From NCBI GenBank assembly GCA_026724425.1, contig JAIUCV010000101.1:496001-560000 (forward strand): DNA of 64,000 nt. The letters run 5' to 3'. Positions within the stretch are counted from its first letter, which is position 1. Each line of letters opens with the position of its first letter. A program made the translations under genes and the position numbers. This DNA is from Erythrophleum ivorense. Taxonomy: Eukaryota; Streptophyta; Magnoliopsida; Fabales; Fabaceae. The notes below the pieces were generated by a model, which worked only from the letters and a program-made list of their open reading frames with translations, searched no databases and had not been told where the DNA came from. Shown one piece after another: positions 13,315 through 23,862 of this stretch.

Positions 13315-15996
13315 ATGATGAAAGTGGTTTCGACTCGTACACAGGCTGATTCAATCACGGAGAAAGTGTTCCGACGAGTCTACAGCAATTTTAGTTTCTC
13401 GACGGTCGAAGATGATTATAGCCGTAGTCGCCTAAGATCAAGATCAGGTGATTATGGGAAGGAGAGTTTGAGGAAAAGAGGGTTTGAAGAAAAGGAAGAG
13501 ATTATGGAGATGGAGCAGATGGGAGCTGAGAGGATCAAAACTGTTCTTATTCTGATGAGTGATACCGGCGGTGGCCACCGTGCCTCAGCAGAGGCCATCC
13601 GTGATGCCTTCAAGATCGAATTTGGAGATGATTACCGGGTAAATACAAATATTTATCTATGACGTAATTATATATTTAATTTATTTCTTTCTCTCTTAGT
13701 CTTCTTCTTCTCTTTGCCTTAACTCGAACGCATTAGGTGGAGCCAATTTTATGGCTTATTGAACCATATAAGATACAAAATTCAAGCATATTAGTAGTTT
13801 TAAAATGGGTGTTTGCCTTTTTGGGTTGTGAAGAATAAATCATTTAATCAAGAATTTACAAATTGGTGTTCTAAAAAACTAAGGTTACCACTTTTTCTAC
13901 GTTTGTTATTTCAGTAGAGAATTTTAAAGCTATTTCACTTTTTTTTTTTCTAGTCACAAACTGAAAACTAAAATCTAGAAAAAATCTCCAATTCTTCAAG
14001 TTTCTGTTTTAGGATCCATTTTGAAATTTATTTTGTTTTTTTTTTAGGTGTCAGTGTCACCTTTAAGTTTGAAAAAAATAAAGAAATTAACAAATATCTA
14101 CTTGGAAAATTTGTAGCCTAGTGTTATTGTGGCGTTTGCCAGGTTGTCGGAGATCCGCGAGTGATGTCATCATTTGATGTCTTAAAACCTGTCCCACGTT
14201 CCCTGCTTATTTTTGCGTTGTTGTTAATGATTTAGAATTCGAATTATTTATTTCTATACCTTTGATATTGAAATTATTTCTCTAGGCACTAAGGTCTTTT
14301 TTAACTACAGATAATCATAAAAGACGTTTGGAAAGAATACACAGGATGGCCACTGAACGACATGGAGAGACAGTACAAGTTCATGGTGAAACATGTTGGT
14401 CTTTGGTCAGTCGCGTTTCATGGTACCTCTCCCAAATGGATCCACAGAAGTTATCTCAGTGCTCTTGCCGCTTATTATGCCAAGTACATATATGTTAACC
14501 ACTTCATTTTCTCTCTTTTTTTTTTTTATGTTCCTTTATTTTCGCTAGATTTAATTATATAATTGAGTTTAATTTTATTTTTGTGTTTACAGAGAAATAG
14601 AGACTGGTTTAATGGAGTATAAACCGGACATTATTATTAGCGTACATCCTTTGATGCAACATATACCATTGTGGGTAATGAAAAGACAAGGACTTCAAAA
14701 GAAAGTCATTTTCGTGACAGTTATCACTGATCTAAACACTTGCCACCGAACATGGTACGATGATATTTATTACTTCTATACGAAAATCAATGAGAAAAAA
14801 AAAACTACCATAAACATTTATATTTAACCTTCTAGCTCAAAATGAAATCTTTAACTTTGATGTAACCAGGTTCCATCATGGAGTCAGCAGATGTTATTGT
14901 CCGTCCAAAGAAGTTGCAAAGAGAGCATTAGTAGACGGCCTTGGAGACTCTCAGATTCGTGTCTTTGGCTTACCTGTCCGCCCATCATTCCCTCGCACTA
15001 TTATCAACAAGGTATACTTTGTCCAATTCATAGCACTTAGATTTTTTGTTTTTCTCAACCACTAGAAGATCAAACATAATTATTATTATGTTTTGTTAGG
15101 ATGAGCTAAGGAAAGAGCTTGAAATAGATTCAGATTTACCTGCTGTTCTATTAATGGGAGGCGGTGAAGGAATGGGTCCGGTTCAGAAAACCGCTCAAGC
15201 CCTCGGAGATTCTTTATATAACTCTAAAGAAAAAAGTCCAATAGGACAATTGATTGTCATATGTGGCCGGAACAAAACCCTTTCTTCTGCCTTAGCAGCT
15301 CATGAATGGAAGATACCGATCAAGGTAGAAAATCAAATGTGAATTTTTTCATTGCTACTGAATACTTGTATGAAGTGACTAATAATAATTTATATTGGTG
15401 ATGTTTATAGGTTCGTGGGTTTGAGACACAGATGGAGAAATGGATGGGTGCTTGTGATTGCATCATCACAAAGGTTAAAGTCATATCTTTAAATCCTCCA
15501 ACCCCTACATAGCACTCCTTATGTTCTTTATATTATAAAAACCATAAATTTTACAAGTGTTTTGTGACGCCATGCAGGCCGGTCCAGGTACGATCGCAGA
15601 AGCATTGATTTGCGGCCTCCCAATTATCCTCAATGACTACATTCCGGGGCAGGTACATATACATATATATTTTCTTTGCTTTACTCTATTCTTAATCAGC
15701 TATCAGTACTAATCCAAATACTAACTCGTGTGAATGTATGTAACTCTATACAGGAAAAAGGTAATGTGCCATATGTTGTGGAGAATGGGGCTGGAATCTT
15801 CACACGAAGTCCCAAAGAAACGGCGAAAATTGTGGCTGACTGGTTCAGCAGCAATAAAGAAGAATTAAAGACAATGTCGGAGAATGCTCTTAAGTTGGCG
15901 CAGCCTGAGGCAGTGTTCGACATTGTTAAGGATATTCATCATCTCTCCCAGCAGCAGCAACAACGTATTCAACTTTTTAATGAATTTTCCTACTGA
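13315..15996 (+). CDS. MGD3: monogalactosyldiacylglycerol synthase, type B (MGD3)
   Basis: Galactosyltransferase (GT28 family) that makes MGDG from UDP-galactose and diacylglycerol. Type B enzymes act at the outer plastid envelope and supply lipid during phosphate starvation. Exons 13315-13638, 14311-14483, 14593-14754, 14870-15011, 15100-15324, 15411-15473, 15578-15652 and 15754-15996 give 468 aa, close to the usual type B length. No long transit peptide is present, as expected for type B: the protein begins MMKVVSTRTQADS and reaches the catalytic domain by about residue 80. Visible hallmarks are LILMSDTGGGHRASAEAIRD, ISVHPLMQHIPLW, LLMGGGEGMGP, VICGRN and the nucleotide-binding end KAGPGTIAEALICGLPIIL. 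It most resembles At2g11810 in the N-terminal sequence and locus context. MGD2 is the alternative. Confidence 0.94.
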
Positions 15997-17183
15997 CTAC
16001 TTGTTTCTTAATTAGCGTCTAGATTTCTCTTATTTCATGATTTTATTTATGGTTGTATATTGTTTAGTGCATTGTCATTCTTTGGTCACTCTTTTGTAAC
16101 ATTTCTGTATGTATATGTGTCTTTTGTATTTTCAATCGTTTTGATTGTGCTTTGATTAATAACCTAACATAAGTTTAGTTTTTAAAATTTGATAGAACCT
16201 TTTTCTTCTTCTAACCAAACACTTCAAAAAGATTGACACTCGCCAACTGGTTGCCAATACTGTAAAATATAGTTTACAAAATTAACACCAAAATTTTTAA
16301 TTTTCGAAATACGAGGTAAACAATATGTCACTAGTGGCCTATTTCACTTCATCATCGCTCCACTAAGAACCAATTGAAATGGTGATTCTAACACTTAGTA
16401 GTTGAATCTATTGAAAGATAAGAACCATGCTTGGTCGGATTTTTAAATTACGTAAAAGATATATTTTAAACTTCTATTTAGAAAACTTTGTAAAACTCAT
16501 AGATAACGTATATTACATATTTTAAACTTCACAAAACATAGAGAAAATGAATTATGCATATTCTAAACTACATAGAAGTAGAACATGTATGTATGGTAGA
16601 AGACGTATTCTAAACGTAGAATAAAAAAAATATTTAATACTATATTATTTTTCAGAACAACCGGCATGCAGCACCAGTCTTGGGAGCAAGCAAAGTAAGC
16701 AGGTGCTTGCGGCCCTTATATTTATATACAAATTTTCGGCCCTTAATTTCAGAAAATTCTCGTTGTCTAGTGGTTAAGTTGCCATCTACTTTACTTGGTG
16801 GATCTGAGTTTGATTCCCTCCTACTCCCACTTACTAACGTTTTTTATTTATTTAATAAACTAAACGGCCCCTTTTTTTTTTTCTACCTTGCGGTCACTAA
16901 AATCTCAGGAACGGCTCTGCCGGCATGTATTCTTTTCTTTCATAGGACACAGGACCGACATGTATTCAATGTCTTAAAAGTGGTTGAATTTAATGAGAAA
17001 TCAACATATGTTTATATATACTAAGTATTCGACAAATTTAACACTACGAAAAACCTTAAAGACAAAAGAAATAAATATTCAAGTTCAAGGCTAGCTCATG
17101 GACAAGTTATTCGATGCAGGAATCCTTATAGCGGTTCAAGTTCAAACATAGAGTAGCCACAAGAGCTTTACAATTTGGGTTTT
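15997..17183. other. intergenic, transposon-like debris
   Basis: The left part holds the MGD3 3' UTR. From about 16,650 the sequence changes character and contains a tRNA-like stretch (separate entry), T-runs and short phrases such as CGGCTCTGCCGGCATG, resembling remains of a non-autonomous element. No coding sequence was recognised. Confidence 0.4.
16757..16826 (+). repeat. tRNA-like sequence (A-box and B-box), probably TE-borne
   Basis: TGTCTAGTGGTTAAGTTG resembles a pol III A box, and GAGTTTGATTCCCTC about 50 bp later resembles a B box (GGTTCGANTCC with two mismatches). I cannot fold a full tRNA cloverleaf from it, so it is more likely a SINE or a tRNA-derived part of a transposon than a functional tRNA gene. 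Confidence 0.35.
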
Positions 17184-17186
17184 TAA

Positions 17187-17448
17187 GAGTATGGGCATCG
17201 CATAGCCGAGAAATGTTCTGGCGAATTAATGACGTGGAGGCCATCTGGCGTGACGTAGAGACCATATGGCGAGACTTTCTCCGAACCGACTCTCTGCGAC
17301 GAGACTGCAGACTCGCCTCTCTGACACGGTTCTACACGTGTCGTGACCCGATTGGGTCGTTTTTTTAATTTTTTTTCGAAAATCATTTTTTTTTTAATTT
17401 TTAAATTTTTTTAAAAAGCCTCTTTCGGACTGTGCAATGCCTATGCTC
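17187..17448. mobile_element. Harbinger/Tourist-like MITE, 262 bp
   Basis: The ends are inverted: GAGTATGGGCATCGCATAG on the left against GAGCATAGGCATTGCACAG (complement of the right end), 15 of 19 matching. It is flanked by TAA at 17184-17186 and TAA at 17449-17451, the 3-bp target duplication typical of PIF/Harbinger elements. The interior is non-coding and GC-richer than its surroundings. Confidence 0.7.
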
Positions 17449-17451
17449 TAA

Positions 17452-18170
17452 AAGCATCTCCAACCTACCCTTATATTTGCTCCTAAACACTATTTTAGTG
17501 TAAAATCATTTTCCAACCCTCTCTTATATTTGACATCAAAATAAGGGAACACTAAATTTTCCCTTATTTATAGTGTGTCTCTATTTTTCCCCTCATTTTT
17601 GTGTTGATTTTTTTTATTTGCATAATGATCCTTTAATTTTTTATTCTTTTTATTTCTACCTTAAACAAATTATAAAAAATATTTCTTTTTTATTTGTTTA
17701 ATATAATTAATCATGAAACATTATTTTAGAAAATAATATAATTTCTATTAAATAAATTGATTAAAAATTTATTTTATTCATTACAAAGTAAATAATAAAA
17801 ATTAGTAAAAAAACAAAAACTAAAAATTTAGTAGTCTGATAAATTGCTTCCGGATCTACCAAGATCATTTAAATATTGTCAAATTTATCATATTTTACAT
17901 TTTTATGATGTAATGTAATTATTTTATATAATGAAAGTTTAATTTAAATAATTTACTTATTTATGAATTTTTTCACAATGAATAAATTAAATGTGGCTAA
18001 TTTGTAATACTTGTCAATCAAAGGTTTTTGTAATAAATTTAGATTTAGAATATACTTAAAATATTCCTTTTTAGTGTAAAAAATAAGGGAATACATTGGA
18101 GAAAAAACTACATTATTATAGCGAAACACTAAAATAGTAGAAAAAATGGTGGAATACATTGGAGATGGTC
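17452..18170. mobile_element. second TAA-flanked MITE-like element, 719 bp
   Basis: The left end AAGCATCTCCAACCTACCC is mirrored by the right end GGAATACATTGGAGATGGTC. Flanks are TAA at 17449-17451 (shared with the MITE before it) and TAA at 18171-18173. The interior is extremely AT-rich with repeats of the terminal theme (for example AAATAAGGGAA near both ends) and no coding sequence. Confidence 0.6.
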
Positions 18171-18173
18171 TAA

Positions 18174-18587
18174 AGTTGAGAAGTGTATTAAATATTCTCC
18201 ACATGTATGCCAACCTCTTCAATAGGGACTTGTCACTTGGTTAGTGTTGCCTGAATTCATCACCATTCACCAATCGACCAAGGTACTAAAACATCATTTT
18301 CTCCAGAAAAACACAGCATTAATTATTTACAATCTATATCCAAATCCAATCAAATATACCCAATAAATATATATCCATATTTGCCTGGTTTTCGGATTTT
18401 TAAAAATCCAAAAAGAAACTATAATTATTTTAAAACAATGCCGCACACTTTTACACACTTGGTGGGCCATTGATATGATTAGGCCTGCCTAATCTGTCGT
18501 AACTCGCAACAAGCCTATTCGAGAGACCATAACAAAACTTGAGAAGCAAAGCTCGCTCATTCATTCGCTTAATTCTCTGAATCCCAA
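18174..18587. promoter_or_regulatory. upstream region of the CDC26-TTM3 unit
   Basis: No gene. AT-rich to about 18,450, then a leader-like stretch running to the CDC26 start codon. No clear TATA box was chosen. As the MITE ends at 18170, at most about 0.4 kb of unique DNA separates it from the first ATG. Confidence 0.4.
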
Positions 18588-18782
18588 ATGTTGAGAAGAA
18601 AACCAACAAAAATCCAACTCAAAATCGAAGACCGAGAAGAGCTTGAACAATCCCGCAAATCAGAACCACCCACTAACACCACCGCCGCTCCATCTTCCTC
18701 CTCCTCCGTCCTCAACCTCATCGATCCTAAACACCAAAACCCTTCTTCCAAATCCGACCGAATCGGCCTCTCTTCTTCCTAA
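18588..18782 (+). CDS. CDC26: anaphase-promoting complex subunit CDC26 (upstream cistron)
   Basis: Small APC/C subunit that supports CDC16/APC6 folding. The 64-aa product begins MLRRKPTKIQLKIEDREELE, the conserved CDC26 N-terminus that threads into the CDC16 TPR groove, followed by a Ser/Thr/Pro-rich tail. It is a single exon ending in TAA 16 nt before the TTM3 start codon. In plants CDC26 and TTM3 have been reported to be expressed from one bicistronic mRNA (established knowledge). The order, spacing and lack of room for a second promoter here agree with that. Although it looks like an uORF, it encodes a genuine conserved protein. Confidence 0.9.
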   Translation: MLRRKPTKIQLKIEDREELEQSRKSEPPTNTTAAPSSSSSVLNLIDPKHQNPSSKSDRIGLSSS

Positions 18783-18798
18783 TAACCAATCCTCCTCC

Positions 18799-19431
18799 AT
18801 GGAAGTCGAAGTCAAGCTCCGTCTCCTCACCGCCGCTGCTCATCTCCGTCTCACCACTCTCCTTACTCCGTTTCACCTCAAAACCCTCCACCAACGCAAC
18901 CTTTTCTTCGACACACCCAAAAACGACCTCTCCCTCCGCCGCGCCGTCCTCCGTCTTCGTTTCCTCCAAAACGCGGCGGATTCGGCGGCGGCGACTGCTC
19001 CGTCGCGTTGCATCCTCTCTCTCAAGGCGAAACCAACGCTGGCTAATGGGATCAGCCGAGTGGAAGAAGACGAAGAGGAAATCGATCTGGGATTAGCCAA
19101 AGAATGTGTGGACTCGCCGTCTAAGCTATCATCCCTTGGATCTAGGGTTTTGAAAAGGGTTAAAGAGGAATATGGATTTGCAGATTTTCTAGGGTTTGTT
19201 TGTTTAGGTGGATTCGAGAATGTAAGGAATGTGTACGAGTGGAGAGGTGTGAAACTTGAGGTTGATGAGACTAAGTATGCTTTTGGGAATTGCTATGAGA
19301 TCGAATGCGAGACAGAGGAACCAGAACTTGTCAAGACAATGATTGAAGAGTTTCTTACAGTGAACAAGATTGAGTTCAAGGATTCCGACATGACAAAGTT
19401 TGCTGTTTTCCGATCAGGAAAGCTCCCATGA
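18799..19431 (+). CDS. TTM3: triphosphate tunnel metalloenzyme TTM3 (CYTH domain; downstream cistron)
   Basis: CYTH-family inorganic tripolyphosphatase, 210 aa, uninterrupted. The start is fixed by the family signature ExExK at residues 2-6 (MEVEVKLRL), which must lie at the first strand of the tunnel. There is no earlier in-frame ATG, and upstream in-frame codons overlap CDC26 in another frame. Further tunnel residues appear as alternating charged strands (LRRAVLRLRF, CILSLKAK, GVKLEVDETKYAFGNCYEIECE). No intron lies in the coding part. Translation presumably needs reinitiation or leaky scanning past the CDC26 cistron. It corresponds to At2g11890 by sequence and position. Confidence 0.93.
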   Translation: MEVEVKLRLLTAAAHLRLTTLLTPFHLKTLHQRNLFFDTPKNDLSLRRAVLRLRFLQNAADSAAATAPSRCILSLKAKPTLANGISRVEEDEEEIDLGLAKECVDSPSKLSSLGSRVLKRVKEEYGFADFLGFVCLGGFENVRNVYEWRGVKLEVDETKYAFGNCYEIECETEEPELVKTMIEEFLTVNKIEFKDSDMTKFAVFRSGKLP

Positions 19432-19530
19432 CAGATGGTTAGTCTCCCTTAATCTGTTTTCTGATTCGGACATGACAAAGTTTGCTGTTTTTTGACTATG
19501 AAAGCTTCCTTGACAGTGTTCGTCTCCTCT
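19380..19530. repeat. tandem duplication of the TTM3 3' end
   Basis: The last coding segment plus early 3' UTR of TTM3 (from about 19380, GATTCCGACATGACAAAG) is repeated with substitutions from about 19463 (GATTCGGACATGACAAAG). Both copies continue through TTTGCTGTTTT to GTCTCC. The second copy lies after the stop codon and is non-coding. Confidence 0.85.
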
Positions 19531-19539
19531 ACTCTAATA

Positions 19540-22500
19540 TTGATGTCTAGTGATTGCTTGTTTGCTTTATTGTAACTGAAGGTTCTTGAAATTGTAAAGC
19601 TTCATATTCTAATTCTATTTGTAGTTTTTCACAAGCTTTCTTAATGTCATATGGATGCTTTGAACAGAATTATACAACTGTTGTTATCTTGTTTGGTTTC
19701 AGAAATCTAACTTACTGTGACGTGCATTGAATAGGTGGAGTATCTGAGATGGAAGAAGCAGTGGCTCTGATTTGAAAACTGGTTTATCGGTTTACAGATT
19801 TTGGTGACCAGCATGATCATGCAAGTTGTATCGATTACAATAAAGTTTACTATTGAATTGGATCGTCTCAGTTTGCACTATTTCTTAAGGCCATGTGAAT
19901 GTTTTTCTCTCCCGAGCCTGAGTTGTGAAATGGTTTCCAAACTTTTCTATTATATTACATCGCGTTTTGTAACTGGATTTATGAAGGGACTACAAATAGA
20001 CCCAGAGGTTACAGAAGTAATTTAAGACAAGGATGAAACTTTGTAACTAAACCTTCTTCTAAAGCTTAAAAAATCTTCTTTAACTATCATTTTATCATCG
20101 CAAAATTCAAACTTTCTGAAGACAAAAGTGTAAGTTAATACTGACGTGAACACTAGATTTGTGCGCCCATTCCTTAGGAGGTCCCAAACGAGTGTAGGGC
20201 TCATGATTTGGTCCTGGCCATTTTAAGTTTTGGCTTAGACAAGGACTGTCCCAGTCAAGAAACCAGGACCAAACTATTACCCTGACACAGTTTGTGTCGA
20301 GACACGGAGATAACATAGACCAACCTCGACCACAAGCATTTCCCACCTGATAACCCACCCATATGGGCCAAAAATTTGTAGCTCAGCCAGAAACAGCCCA
20401 GTTTCAAGCCCATACGACCTATAAATTAGGTCCATCAAGGAGCCCAGACCGCCCAAGACCCGACTAGAACATGTTCAGACCGGTTTGTGAACCGGCGGCC
20501 AGTCGATGGACCTTATACCGGCCAATTAGGAAACTTGCCTTATTTAGGTCATCGAAGACAATAGTTTGGAAACTTGCCTTATATGGAAATTTGACTTCGA
20601 GTGCAAAATGTGTCTTTCCGTTCTCTAGATTTATCTTTGTTTGCTAAGTTTAGCTTCTCCTTGAACTAGAACTCCTTTGATTCTCAAACTCTTTGGGTGA
20701 CTTTAGATTCTCCTTTGAAACTTTAGGGTTCATCACCATCTGTACGTAACAAGCTTTCGACATTCAATAATTCAACCTATAAGTGTGGTCACCTATAAGT
20801 GTCTCATCCGAATAAATTAATTAGACCAATGTTTTTACTTTTTTAGGGAAAAGACAATGATGAGCTATAAACTCTTTTGAGAAGCGTGAATCTGTTTTCG
20901 GGTTTATGTTTTCCAGTTGTATTTGGAAGAAACAAAAATAAAATCTATTGACACTGAAAGATGAAAGATGCGCGCATTGTAAAATAGTATCTTATCAACA
21001 ACGTATAATGGATCCCATCTTGATGCTGAAACTGATACATTACATTAATGTCGAAACAAAGTTTGTGGAACCCTTACATAATTACATTAATTAACAAGCA
21101 AATAAGACCAAAATTTTGTCGTTTCCCCTTTTTTAGATGTTCAACAAAATCCCAAAATTAGCCAAATCAATACATGGTCTCAAAGTTGCCAAATCCAGCT
21201 AGCTGGATAGTATTGTTTCTTACTCAAGATTCTTCACAATCATTCACATCACATGTTTTTTATTTTTTACTTCTTCTATTTTTACAATACTAATACCAAA
21301 TCACTAACTTCTTCTATATAAACCGTTTCCTATCTCTCCTTCACATCATCCCATGGAATCAGAGATGAATATTTGAAAAGCAGATACAAAATCGAAGAAA
21401 TGGCAACGGCAACTTCCCAACCGTGATACCGGTTATTTTTGTTCTCTATTTGTTAGTGTGTATTTTTACTGGTTACGGTTCTTTATTGTGATTGATTTTT
21501 GTTCAATATGTGTAGGCATTCGAATCGTATGGATATCTCCTCCCATTTATATCGTATGGCCATTGGACCAAATCGTATGGATATCTTCCCTCATATCACT
21601 AGCCGTAGCCATTGGACCGACCATCACTGATTTTTTTTCTATAAAGATAGAGATTTTTTCTATGGTTTTCATTTATTTATGTTTTTTAAAAAAATTATTA
21701 TTAAATATAATAACCGATTCAAACAAATTAATATTTTTTTATTACTTTAAGTCATTTTTAATAATTTTAAAAGGTGATGTTAATCTTATGTTTAATCTTA
21801 TGTTAATCTTATGTTCAGCTACTTTCTATGCAAGAGACAAAATCACAATCTTATAATCGAGCTACAAGTGTGAGGGTCACAATGAAGATATCGTTCAGCT
21901 ATGTTCTGTGCTAGAGACAAAATCACAATTGCTTTTGGGTAAAATTGATTATAAAGATTAGAAATCATTGGGCAAACGATTCAATTAGGTAAAAAAAAAA
22001 ACCTTCAACTGACATATGAATCTGCTATTGAATTTTGCTATGGTGCTGAAGATGTTGCATTGATTGGAGACGCTCGGTTATAAATTCCCTTGATGTTGAA
22101 ACTGGTATTAGTTGAATCGACTACATGTTCCCTTGCTGATCAGCATCTCGATTAAAAAATCCAGAATATATATCACAATCTTTTGGTGAGCCATTATCCG
22201 GTGAATCAAGAGTTTAGGTTCTGTATTTCAATTTGGATTTGATTTTATGAACTTCTTCGGAAATGAACAAAGCACACCGAACACGAAGGAAGAGTATACT
22301 TCAACATTTTAACAAAGTGCAGAGATTATGATTGAAGAAGCACCAAATGTGTTCTCGCCACTTGTAAGTAATGTAAATTAAGTAATATATTAATGTGCAG
22401 AACATTATAACATCCAATCAAATTAAAATTAAAGTTAATGAGTAGACAATAAAATGAAAACAAAAGTTCTATCAATAAACATTTAGTAATTGAGTCATCG

Positions 22501-23125
22501 TTTAATTATGTAACTAAACCTGTAAAATGTGTATGTGTCATCGTTTACCAAAATAAGCTAAACCAAAAGTAAAACATAAAGACAAACACAACCTGACGGA
22601 AATATACGAACCCAAGTGGTTACGGTCGAAACAAGGGACGACCACTTCTTCCTCACTTGTACTTTCGGCTCTCAAGTGTGGCAAAGAGTTCCAGTCGCAT
22701 CCATCAATCAAATTTTATGACGCCATGGAGGTAAACTCTTAAGCCAGTACCACCACTAGCCTTTTAACTATCTAAAACTGTATTTGCATCACTCCTTTTT
22801 TGGGGGGGGGGGGGGGGGGGTAAAATGTGAAATTTTAAGATCTACGACAGTGATTAGAGAGAGAACTTAGAAGACGGAAAGATCAAAAAAATACAGAAGA
22901 AAAGGCAAAGTTACAACGGGAAAATAAGAGACGAACAAATCAAAGACAAGTTAGGCACACGTCCAAAACAAACCAAGTATATTCTCGAACAAGAAACACC
23001 GATTCCGCACAATTAAGCCCGGAAATTCTTGTTGCTGCCGCACTAAACCCTCTTCATAACAAGAAATATTCTGTCCAGGGACCAGGACCACAATACCCTA
23101 ACATGTTTACAACGTGTTTATCAAA
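19540..23125. other. 3.6-kb intergenic region of degenerate DNA
   Basis: The left end holds the TTM3 3' UTR, possibly with a 3' UTR intron near 19,735. From 20,100 to 20,800 the base composition is more even and looks like transposon or LTR remains, but no ends could be fixed. Around 21,490-21,930 short phrases recur (ATCGTATGGATATC, CATTGGACC, AGAGACAAAATCACAAT). A 19-G run lies at 22,802-22,820. No coding sequence was recognised. Confidence 0.4.
22802..22820 (+). repeat. 19-bp poly-G run
   Basis: An uninterrupted run of 19 G preceded by T and followed by TAAAATG, in otherwise AT-rich intergenic DNA about 320 bp before the Helitron pair. Confidence 0.9.
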
Positions 23126-23138
23126 TCTATACTATTAA
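23126..23138 (+). mobile_element. relic Helitron 5' terminus
   Basis: TCTATACTATTAA, preceded by A, repeats the first 13 bases of the intact Helitron that starts immediately after it at 23139. It is either the stub of an earlier Helitron into which the pair inserted or a duplicated terminus. Confidence 0.6.
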
Positions 23139-23309
23139 TCTATACTATTAAAGTAGAGGCACAACTTAAGGATTTCACCTTAACAAAGTGCCTAAACCTG
23201 TTTCCAAACACTCCTAAACCCGAAATTAACAAAGAGATTAACTTAAAATAAACCGGTGCAAATAAACCCCCTATTGTTGTGTAAACCAACAAACCGAACT
23301 CCTATGAAA

Positions 23310-23700
23310 AATAATCAAGACCGAGAATCAAATCAACTGCATAAATCTCGATACCTTCCATAAAAGTCGCATCATAAGTTCTCCAGCGATCAACCAGGAG
23401 ATATCTTCTCCAATATTCCATATTTTGCACCTGAAAAAATATTGAATCTAAATCAATATATAAGATAGTTCCTAAATTCTCGAGGACATTAAAACAAATA
23501 ATCAAATCAGCTGCATAAATCTGAAAACCTTCCATACAAAATCTCATAATAAGTTCTCCAGCGATCCGTATGCTATATTTCCGTATTATAAACAATACCA
23601 ATAAATTGTTTAGCCTTCTCGGAATATATGGAAATCTTTACACAATCTAAAAGGTTATTTTCCACCCATAATATATGGAAATCTTTACACAATCTAAGCA
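23310..23700. repeat. direct repeats in the Helitron 5' subterminal region
   Basis: A unit of about 75 bp around 23,310-23,390 recurs at about 23,491-23,570; both contain GCATAAATCT and AAGTTCTCCAGCGATC. A second unit, AATATATGGAAATCTTTACA, occurs at about 23,624 and again at about 23,670. They lie between the 5' end and the RPA gene. Confidence 0.75.
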
Positions 23701-23862
23701 AACTTAAATATACGCTATTTTCATCTTCCCATTAAAACCTTTTGAAAACCCTACTAAGTGCACATCAAACCTATACTATAAATATAGGTTTATGGAGACC
23801 GTGTTCTTATTCATCAGCACATCACAAACAGCAATTAGCAACTCTAAAAAAGGTTTACGAGA

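Noticed and set aside
18643..18798. In-frame N-terminal extension of TTM3
   Set aside because: No ATG in this extension. It overlaps CDC26 in another frame, and the CYTH ExExK motif must be at the N-terminus.
20100..20800. Possible solo LTR
   Set aside because: Composition differs from its surroundings, but no TG...CA ends or target duplication could be fixed by eye.
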